From Astropecten irregularis (Eukaryota > Echinodermata > Asteroidea > Paxillosida > Astropectinidae): 64,000 nucleotides of DNA. Shown here piece after piece: positions 54,114-64,000 of the stretch. A program made the position numbers and the translations under genes. Numbering within the stretch: position 1 is the first letter of the stretch; each line of letters starts with the position of its first letter. Under the pieces are notes generated by a model. The model was given only the letters and a program-made list of their open reading frames with translations, made no database searches and was not told the origin of the DNA. Location of the stretch: the NCBI GenBank assembly GCA_963971285.1, contig OZ020244.1:5580001-5644000 (forward strand). The letters are read 5' to 3'.

Positions 54114-56906
54114 CTGATGCAAAAAGGGGGTAAAAATCCGAGTGCGGGGTCCGAGGGTTTCTTACAAACGACGGTCGCAGAGGGGTCAAGCAGTGGGGTC
54201 AAGGACCCGCCGTGCCGCACGACCGAGGCCTTCGCAGCGAATTTTTTTTTTAATCTTTAAGTGTACGCCGTAACTTGAACATTTCCAATTAGGAAATTTA
54301 ACAGGTATAAAAAACACTCACACATAGAATCACGGAGACAGGCTTAATATTAAACTGTTCCTCCTGACATTTCAAACGAGAAATAAAAAGATGCAAAAGT
54401 TAAGCAGACCGTCAGGTGTTCAGGGGCACGCGATTCACCGGGATACTTTCAACCAGCTTACCGGCTCCCATATAGTACCCATGGGCTTACTGGCAAGCCG
54501 ACTACTGCATATCCTCCCCACCATTGAGACCTTAGCCTGACATGCAAAGCTCTGAAGGACTAAGAGGGAGAAACAAGGCGGCCCCTGGACCATCGCGGTG
54601 CCAGGGTCCGCACATGCCATGTTCCATTCATTATCAGAGAGTCAGGATCGGAGAATCGAACCCAGGCTGCCGGAAGTCTGAGCGGTGGTACCATCGCTTA
54701 TCCCACCGAGCCAGAAGCGTTGGTGACAACCCGGCAGTTTCTAAAACTATTTATACCAGACAATTGACAGGAGAAAAACATTAAACAAAATTACTGAGAG
54801 CACATCGGGGCTCGAACCCGGGCCAAGTAATTCAAAGTCCCTTTCCCTAACCACTCGGCCACATCACATGTATTGACGGTGTCATGGAATGTAGCAATGA
54901 AGTGATTGTCGATACCCTATTGGCTTAAAATCACTCGAGCGTGTTATGAACAGTCTCCGTAGTCATGTATAACCCGCTATGGAATCACCTAATCCAAGTC
55001 CTAATCCAAGACTTTGTAGCAACATTTTCAAAACTTTAGGGCAAAGTGCTTGCCACCTGGTCTTGCCAGAGGTCGCGGAGACGTCTCTCCTTGGTGAGAG
55101 CGTAAGCCATTTTATGTTGGAGACGTCTCCGCCATTGGCGGAGACACTTCCCCGACACTCATTACATTCACCAATATTGAACAGACACTTCTTATACAAG
55201 TATTTTCTAAGCCCTGTGTGGGATGTCTTTAAAAACAATGGATGCCGAACCCGGTAACCAGAGTTTAGACTTTCACATAGAAACTGATCCATGTAAAACA
55301 CCGAAAGATGAAGGCAGTTACTATTTGATTCATGTAAAACGCCACAACATGAGGACGTTATTTGGTTAATGGAAACATCGCAATGTGACGAAGTTGCTAT
55401 ATGATTCATGTAAAACACCGATGCAAAAGTGGGCGAAAAACCGAGTGCGGGGTCCAAGTATCCGAGGGATTCTTCGACCCGACAGCCACAGGAGGTTCCA
55501 GCAGTGGGCTTCACAAAGAACCCCGCCGTGCCGCAAGGCCGAGGCCTTCGCACCGAGTGGCACGGGCCGTTTTGGCCGCAGACTCCGAGAAACGGCCACC
55601 TCCGAGTAGCGTTCCGGCAGCGAGAGGTACGCTGTGGCAGACGGCCCAGATTTTGGCTGCGTTAACCACGGCCCTTTTTGGCCACAAGAGTCCGAGAAAC
55701 TGCCTCGTGTAAGGCGGCAGGGAAAGGTCTGCCGTGGCGACCGGTGGAGGACTCTCGCTCCAAGAGGTAGTATGGCGACAGTTATTATTTGTTTTATGTA
55801 AAACACCGGACTATGAGGAGAGTTACTATTTGATTTATGTAAAACGCCACAATATGACCACAGTTAATATTTGATTTAGGTAAAACACCGGTATATAAGG
55901 AGAGATACTATCTGATTCATGTAAAACGCCGCAATATGAACACCGGAATGTAAGGAGAGTTACTACTTGTATCTCATTCATATAAATCACCAAAATATGA
56001 CGACAGGTACTATTTTACTCAAGTAAAGCACCGGAAAATGATGACAGTTACTATTTGTTTTAAGTAAACTTTTGTACTGCAATATGAGGAGAGTTACTAT
56101 TCGATTCATGTAAAACACCACAATATGACGACAGCTACTATTTGATTCTTGTAAAACACCACAATATGACGACAGTTACTATTTGATTCATGTAAAGCAC
56201 CGCAATTTGACTACAGTTACTATTTTATTAATTTAAAAACGACGCAATATGATGACAGTTACTATTTTACTCATGTAACCATCGGAATATGACAACAGTT
56301 ACTATCTGATTCATATAAAACATCAGAATATGATGACAGTTACTCTACTATTAGATTCATGTAAAGCGCCGCAATATGATGACAGTTACTATCTAATTCG
56401 TGTAAGACACCGCAATATGATGGCAGTTACTATTTGATTCATGTAAAACGCCACAATATGATGGCAGTTACTATTTGATTCATGTAAAACGCCGCAATAT
56501 GGTGGCAGTTACTATTTGATTCATGTAAAGCACCGCAATTTGACTACAGTTACTATTTTATTAATTTAAAAACGACGCAATATGATGGCAGTTACTATTT
56601 TACTCATGTAACCACCGGAATATGACAACAGTTACTATCTGATTCATATAAAACATCAGAATATGATGACAGTTACTGTACTAGTTCATGTAAAGCGGCC
56701 AATATGATGACAGTTACTATTTTATTCATGGAAAACCCCGGAATATGACAACAGTTACTATCTGATTCATATAAAACACCAGAATATGATGACAGTTACT
56801 GTACTATTTGATTCATGTAAAACGCCACAATATGATGGCAGTTACTATTTGATTCATGTAAAACGCCACAATATGATGACAGTTACTATTTTATTCATGG
56901 AAAACA
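54114..56906 (+). repeat. Satellite HOR unit R6 (2,793 bp)
   Basis: C block 54114-54241 (AAAC variant), retroposon 54242-55269 with GGCGGAGAC (instead of GGCGTAGAC), A block 55418-55779, satellite to 56906. Confidence 0.92.
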
Positions 56907-59700
56907 CTGATGCAAAAAGGGGGTTAAAAATCCGAGTGCGGGGTCCGAGGGTTTCTTACACCCGACGGTCGCAGAGGGGTCAAGCAGTGGGGTCAAGGAC
57001 CCGCCGTGCCGCACGACCGAGGCCTTCGCAGCGAATTTTTTTTAAAATCTTTAAGTGTACGCCGTAACTTGAACATTTCCAATTAGGAAATTTAACAGGT
57101 ATAAAAAACACTCACACATAGAATCACGGAGACAGGCTTAATATTAAACTGTTCCTCCTGACATTTCAAACGAGAAATAAAAAGATGCAAAAGTTAAGCA
57201 GACCGTCAGGTGTTCAGGGGCACGCGATTCACCGGGATACTTTCAACCAGCTTACCGGCTCCCATATAGTACCCATAGGCTTACTGGCAAGCCGACTACT
57301 GCATATCCTCCCCACCATTGAGACCTTAGCCTGACATGCAAAGCTCTGAAGGACTAAGAGGGAGAAACAAGGCGGCCCCTGGACCATCGCGGTGCCAGGG
57401 TCCGCACATGCCATGTTCCATTCATTATCAGAGAGTCAGGATCGGAGAATCGAACCCAGGCTGCCGGAAGTCTGAGCGGTGGTACCATCGCTTATCCCAC
57501 CGAGCCAGAAGCGTTGGTGACAACCCGGCAGTTTCTAAAACTATTTATACCAGACAATTGACAGGAGAAAAACATTAAACAAAATTACTGAGAGCACATC
57601 GGGGCTCGAACCCGGGCCAAGTAATTCAAAGTCCCTTTCCCTAACCACTCGGCCACATCACATGTATTGACGGTGTCATGGAATGTAGCAATGAAGTGAT
57701 TGTCGATACCCTATTGGCTTAAAATCACTCGAGCGTGTTATGAACAGTCTCCGTAGTCATGTATAACCCGCTATGGAATCACCTAATCCAAGTCCTAATC
57801 CAAGACTTTGTAGCAACATTTTCAAAACTTTAGGGCAAAGTGCTTGCCACCTGGTCTTGCCAGAGGTCGCGGAGACGTCTCTCCTTGGTGAGAGCGTAAG
57901 CCATTTTATGTTGGAGACGTCTCCGCCATTGGCGGAGACACTTCCCCGACACTCATTACATTCACCAATATTGAACAGACACTTCTTATACAAGTATTTT
58001 CTAAGCCCTGTGTGGGATGTCTTTAAAAACAATGGATGCCGAACCCGGTAACCAGAGTTTAGACTTTCACATAGAAACTGATCCATGTAAAACACCGAAA
58101 GATGAAGGCAGTTACTATTTGATTCATGTAAAACGCCACAACATGAGGACGTTATTTGGTTAATGGAAACATCGCAATGTGACGACGTTGCTATATGATT
58201 CATGTAAAACACCGATGCAAAAGTGGGCGAAAAACCGAGTGCGGGGTCCAAGTATCCGAGGGATTCTTCGACCCGACAGCCACAGGAGGTTCCAGCAGTG
58301 GGCTTCACAAAGAACCCCGCCGTGCCGCAAGGCCGAGGCCTTCGCACCGAGTGGCACGGGCCGTTTTGGCCGCAGACTCCGAGAAACGGCCACCTCCGAG
58401 TAGCGTTCCGGCAGCGAGAGGTACGCTGTGGCAGACGGCACAGATTTTGGCTGCGTTAACCACGGCCCTTTTTGGCCACAAGAGTCCGAGAAACTGCCTC
58501 GTGTAAGGCGGCAGGGAAAGGTCTGCCGTGGCGACCGGCGGAGGACTCTCGCTCCAAGAGGTAGTATGGCGACAGTTATTATTTGTTTTATGTAAAACAC
58601 CGGACTATGAGGAGAGTTACTATTTGATTTATGTAAAACGCCACAATATGACCACAGTTAATATTTGATTTAGGTAAAACACCGGTATATAAGGAGAGAT
58701 ACTATCTGATTCATGTAAAACGCCGCAATATGAACACCGGAATGTAAGGAGAGTTACTACTTGTATCTCATTCATATAAATCACCAAAATATGACGACAG
58801 GTACTATTTTACTCAAGTAAAGCACCGGAAAATGATGACAGTTACTATTTGTTTTAAGTAAACTTTTGTACTGCAATATGAGGAGAGTTACTATTCGATT
58901 CATGTAAAACACCACAATATGACGACAGCTACTATTTGATTCTTGTAAAACACCACAATATGACGACAGTTACTATTTGATTCCTGTAAAGCACCGCAAT
59001 TTGACTACAGTTACTATTTTATTAATTTAAAAACGACGCAATATGATGACAGTTACTATTTTACTCATGTAACCATCGGAATATGACAACAGTTACTATC
59101 TGATTCATATAAAACATCAGAATATGATGACAGTTACTCTACTATTAGATTCATGTAAAGCGCCGCAATATGATGACAGTTACTATCTAATTCGTGTAAG
59201 ACACCGCAATATGATGGCAGTTACTATTTGATTCATGTAAAACGCCACAATATGATGGCAGTTACTATTTGATTCATGTAAAACGCCGCAATATGGTGGC
59301 AGTTACTATTTGATTCATGTAAAGCACCGCAATTTGACTACAGTTACTATTTTATTAATTTAAAAACGACGCAATATGATGGCAGTTACTATTTTACTCA
59401 TGTAACCACCGGAATATGACAACAGTTACTATCTGATTCATATAAAACATCAGAATATGATGACAGTTACTGTACTAGTTCATGTAAAGCGGCCAATATG
59501 ATGACAGTTACTATTTTATTCATGGAAAACCCCGGAATATGACAACAGTTACTATCTGATTCATATAAAACACCAGAATATGATGACAGTTACTGTACTA
59601 TTTGATTCATGTAAAACGCCACAATATGATGGCAGTTACTATTTGATTCATGTAAAACGCCACAATATGATGACAGTTACTATTTTATTCATGGAAAACA
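56907..59700 (+). repeat. Satellite HOR unit R7 (2,794 bp)
   Basis: C block 56907-57035 (ACCC variant, one extra T), retroposon 57036-58063 (CCCATAGG, GGCGGAGAC), A block 58212-58573. Close sister of R6 and R8. Confidence 0.92.
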
Positions 59701-62700
59701 CTGATGCAAAAAGGGGGTAAAAATCCGAGTGCGGGGTCCGAGGGTTTCTTACACCCGACGGTCGCAGAGGGGTCAAGCAGTGGGGTCATGGACCCGCCGT
59801 GCCGCACGACCGAGGCCTTCGCAGCGAATTTTTTTTAAAATCTTTAAGTGTACGCCGTAACTTGAACATTTCCAATTAGGAAATTTAACAGGTATAAAAA
59901 ACACTCACACATAGAATCACGGAGACAGGCTTAATATTAAACTGTTCCTCCTGACATTTCAAACGAGAAATAAAAAGATGCAAAAGTTAAGCAGACCGTC
60001 AGGTGTTCAGGGGCACGCGATTCACCGGGATACTTTCAACCAGCTTACCGGCTCCCATATAGTACCCATAGGCTTACTGGCAAGCCGACTACTGCATATC
60101 CTCCCCACCATTGAGACCTTAGCCTGACATGCAAAGCTCTGAAGGACTAAGAGGGAGAAACAAGGCGGCCCCTGGACCATCGCGGTGCCAGGGTCCGCAC
60201 ATGCCATGTTCCATTCATTATCAGAGAGTCAGGATCGGAGAATCGAACCCAGGCTGCCGGAAGTCTGAGCGGTGGTACCATCGCTTATCCCACCGAGCCA
60301 GAAGCGTTGGTGACAACCCGGCAGTTTCTAAAACTATTTATACCAGACAATTGACAGGAGAAAAACATTAAACAAAATTACTGAGAGCACATCGGGGCTC
60401 GAACCCGGGCCAAGTAATTCAAAGTCCCTTTCCCTAACCACTCGGCCACATCACATGTATTGACGGTGTCATGGAATGTAGCAATGAAGTGATTGTCGAT
60501 ACCCTATTGGCTTAAAATCACTCGAGCGTGTTATGAACAGTCTCCGTAGTCATGTATAACCCGCTATGGAATCACCTAATCCAAGTCCTAATCCAAGACT
60601 TTGTAGCAACATTTTCAAAACTTTAGGGCAAAGTGCTTCCCACCTGGTCTTGCCAGAGGTCGCGGAGACGTCTCTCCTTGGTGAGAGCGTAAGCCATTTT
60701 ATGTTGGAGACGTCTCCGCCATTGGCGGAGACACTTCCCCGACACTCATTACATTCACCAATATTGAACAGACACTTCTTATACAAGTATTTTCTAAGCC
60801 CTGTGTGGGATGTCTTTAAAAACAATGGATGCCGAACCCGGTAACCAGAGTTTAGACTTTCACATAGAAACTGATCCATGTAAAACACCGAAAGATGAAG
60901 GCAGTTACTATTTGATTCATGTAAAACGCCACAACATGAGGACGTTATTTGGTTAATGGAAACATCGCAATGTGACGACGTTGCTATATGATTCATGTAA
61001 AACACCGATGCAAAAGTGGGCGAAAAACCGAGTGCGGGGTCCAAGTATCCGAGGGATTCTTCGACCCGACAGCCACAGGAGGTTCCAGCAGTGGGCTTCA
61101 CAAAGAACCCCGCCGTGCCGCAAGGCCGAGGCCTTCGCACCGAGTGGCACGGGCCGTTTTGGCCGCAGACTCCGAGAAACGGCCACCTCCGAGTAGCGTT
61201 CCGGCAGCGAGAGGTACGCTGTGGCAGACGGCCCAGATTTTGGCTGCGTTAACCACGGCCCTTTTTGGCCACAAGAGTCCGAGAAACTGCCTCGTGTAAG
61301 GCGGCAGGGAAAGGTCTGCCGTGGCGACCGGCGGAGGACTCTCGCTCCAAGAGGTAGTATGGCGACAGTTATTATTTGTTTTATGTAAAACACCGGACTA
61401 TGAGGAGAGTTACTATTTGATTTATGTAAAACGCCACAATATGACCACAGTTAATATTTGATTTAGGTAAAACACCGGTATATAAGGAGAGATACTATCT
61501 GATTCATGTAAAACGCCGCAATATGAACACCGGAATGTAAGGAGAGTTACTACTTGTATCTCATTCATATAAATCACCAAAATATGACGACAGGTACTAT
61601 TTTACTCAAGTAAAACACCGGAATATGATGACAGTTACTATTTGTTTTAAGTAAACTTTTGTACTGCAATATGAGGAGAGTTACTATTCGATTCATGTAA
61701 AACACCACAATATGACGACAGCTACTATTTGATTCTTGTAAAACACCACAATATGACGACAGTTACTATTTGATTCATGTAAAGCACCGCAATTTGACTA
61801 CAGTTACTATTTTATTAATTTAAAAACGACGCAATATGATGACAGTTACTATTTTACTCATGTAACCATCGGAATATGACAACAGTTACTATCTGATTCA
61901 TATAAAACATCAGAATATGATGACAGTTACTCTACTATTAGATTCATGTAAAGCGCGGCAATATGATGACAGTTACTATCTGATTCGTGTAAGACACCGC
62001 AATATGATGGCAGTTACTATTTGATTCATGTAAAACGCCACAATATGATGGCAGTTACTATTTGATTCATGTAAAACGCCGCAATATGGTGGCAGTTACT
62101 ATTTGATTCATGTAAAGCACCGCAATTTGACTACAGTTACTATTTTATTAATTTAAAAACGACGCAATATGATGGCAGTTACTATTTTACTCATGTAACC
62201 ACCGGAATATGACAACAGTTACTATCTGATTCATATAAAACATCAGAATATGATGACAGTTACTGTACTAGTTCATGTAAAGCGGCCAATATGATGACAG
62301 TTACTATTTTATTCATGGAAAACCCCGGAATATGACAACAGTTACTATCTGATTCATATAAAACACCAGAATATGATGACAGTTACTGTACTATTTGATT
62401 CATGTAAAACGCCGCAATATGGTGGCAGTTACTATTTGATTCATGTAAAGCACCGCAATTTGACTACAGTTACTATTTTATTAATTTAAAAACGACGCAA
62501 TATGATGGCAGTTACTATTTTACTCATGTAACCACCGGAATATGACAACAGTTACTATCTGATTCATATAAAACATCAGAATATGATGACAGTTACTGTA
62601 CTATTTGATTCATGTAAAACACCACAATATGACGACAGCTACTATTGATTCATGTAAAACACCACAATATGACGACAGCTACTATTCGATTCATGTAAAA

Positions 62701-64000
62701 CACCACAATATGACGACAGCTACTATTTGATTCATGTAAAACACCGCAATAAAAACGACAGCTACTATTTGATTCATGTAAACCACCACAATATGACGAC
62801 AGCTACTATTCGATTCATGTAAAACACCACAATATGACGACAGCTACTATTTGATTCATGTAAAACGCCACAATATGAGGACGTTATTTGGTTAATGGAA
62901 ACACCGCAATGTGACGACGTTGCTATATGATTCATGTAAAACACCGATGCAAAAGTGTGGGGGAAGATCCGAGTGCGGGGTCCAAGTATCCGAGGGATTC
63001 TTCGACCTGACTGCCGCAGGAGGTTCCAGCAGTGGACTTCACCAACGACCCCGCCGTGCCACAAGGCCGAGGCCTTCGCACCGAGTGGCACGGGCCGTTT
63101 TGGCCGCAGACTCCGAGAAACGGCCGCCTCTGAGTAGCGTTGCGGCAGCGAGAGGTACGCTGTGGCAGACGGCCCAGATTTTGGCTGCGTTAACCACGGC
63201 CCTTTTTGGCCACATGGCACATGAGTCCGAGAAACTGCCTCGTGTAAGGCGGCAGGGAAAGGTCTGCCATGGCGACCGGCGGAGGACTCTCGCTCCAAGA
63301 GGTAGTATGGCGACAGTTATTATTTGTTTTATGTAAAACACCGGACTATGAGGAGAGTTACTATTTGATTTATGTAAAACGCCACAATATGACCACAGTT
63401 ACTATTTGATTCATGTAAAACACCACAATATGATGACAGTTACTATTTGATTCATGTAAAACGCCGCAATATGGTGGCAGTTACTATTTGATTCATGTAA
63501 AGCACCGCAATTTGACTACAGTTACTATTTTATTAATTTAAAAACGACGCAATATGATGGCAGTTACTATTTTACTCATGTAACCACCGGAATATGACAA
63601 CAGTTACTATCTGATTCATATAAAACATCAGAATATGATGACAGTTACTGTACTATTTGATTCATGTAAAACACCACAATATGACGACAGCTACTATTTG
63701 ATTCATGTAAAACACCGCAATAAAAACGACAGCTACTATTTGATTCATGTAAAACACCACAATATGACGACAGCTACTATTCGATTCATGTAAAACACCA
63801 CAATATGACGACAGCTACTATTTGATTCATGTAAAACGCCACAATATGAGGACGTTATTTGGTTAATGGAAACACCGCAATGTGACGACGTTGCTATATG
63901 ATTCATGTAAAACACCGATGCAAAAGTGTGGGGGAAGATCCGAGTGCGGGGTCCAAGTATCCGAGGGATTCTTCGACCTGACTGCCGCAGGAGGTTCCAG
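59701..64000 (+). repeat. Satellite HOR unit R8 (open at the right edge)
   Basis: C block 59701-59828, retroposon 59829-60856, A block 61005-61366, satellite, B block 62944-63314, satellite, and a second B block starting 63915 that is cut by the window end. The B-to-B distance of 971 bp shows a local duplication not seen in other units. Confidence 0.92.

Larger units (their letters stand above)
36628..64000 (+). repeat. 41-bp satellite with higher-order repeat organisation, runs off the right edge
   Basis: The basic unit is 41 bp: GATTCATGTAAAACRCC, RCAATATGAYGRC, then AGYTACTATTYG. At 41 bp the frame shifts each monomer, so open frames are short or accidental. Subfamilies are locally uniform (for example the ACGACAGCTACTATTCG type at 41440-41830). 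Arrays are interrupted by the C block plus retroposon and by A or B GC-rich blocks, giving repeat starts at 37255, 40171, 43502, 46833, 50165, 54114, 56907 and 59701. The first monomers (36628-36688) are inverted relative to the rest. No transposase or host gene is inside. Confidence 0.95.

Overview
The window is animal (metazoan) nuclear DNA, not bacterial. It shows a spliced gene with GT-AG introns, a dense mixture of non-LTR, DIRS-type and Penelope-type retroelements, many short inverted-repeat elements, tRNA-derived SINEs and a large satellite array. The mix of families and the very frequent ACATGTA-type words suggest a marine invertebrate, most likely a deuterostome such as an echinoderm. 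The species cannot be fixed from sequence alone.

Layout, left to right. (1) 1-26.6 kb holds one host gene on the minus strand: a class II CPD photolyase. Nine coding exons can be placed base by base (960-26591), giving 486 codons in one uninterrupted frame. The last exon or exons lie beyond the left edge. Its introns are stuffed with repeats: a 10-bp and a 16-bp tandem array, two SINE families, TTAA-flanked MITEs, a Penelope-like RT, three LINE remnants, a DIRS-type retrotransposon carrying a 1,001-bp MULE-like insertion with a 9-bp target duplication, a BED-finger remnant and a piggyBac transposase relic. (2) 26.6-36.5 kb, upstream of the photolyase, is a graveyard of mobile elements: a tRNA-SINE foldback, a 110-bp TA-flanked foldback, a 1.76-kb hAT-like non-autonomous element holding a tandemly duplicated promoter-like segment and a short exon-like ORF, a dispersed copy of a two-tRNA-headed retroposon, a gypsy-type gag fragment, and a 5'-truncated LINE with a 301-bp hAT MITE (8-bp target duplication) in it. 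(3) 36.6-64.0 kb (to the right edge) is a satellite with higher-order repeat (HOR) organisation. A 41-bp monomer is interrupted at regular intervals by a GC-rich module (full forms A and B, truncated form C) and by a ~1.03-kb retroposon module that is the same family as the single dispersed copy at 31.4-32.1 kb. Eight such repeat starts are visible, with spacings of 2,916, 3,331, 3,331, 3,332, 3,949, 2,793 and 2,794 bp.

Only the photolyase looks like a functioning gene; it repairs UV-induced cyclobutane dimers using light. All other coding-like stretches are decayed transposon pieces or chance open frames in repeats. The most unusual structure is the composite satellite, in which a retroposon with two tRNA-like heads and a CpG-rich module have become fixed parts of a tandemly amplifying unit.
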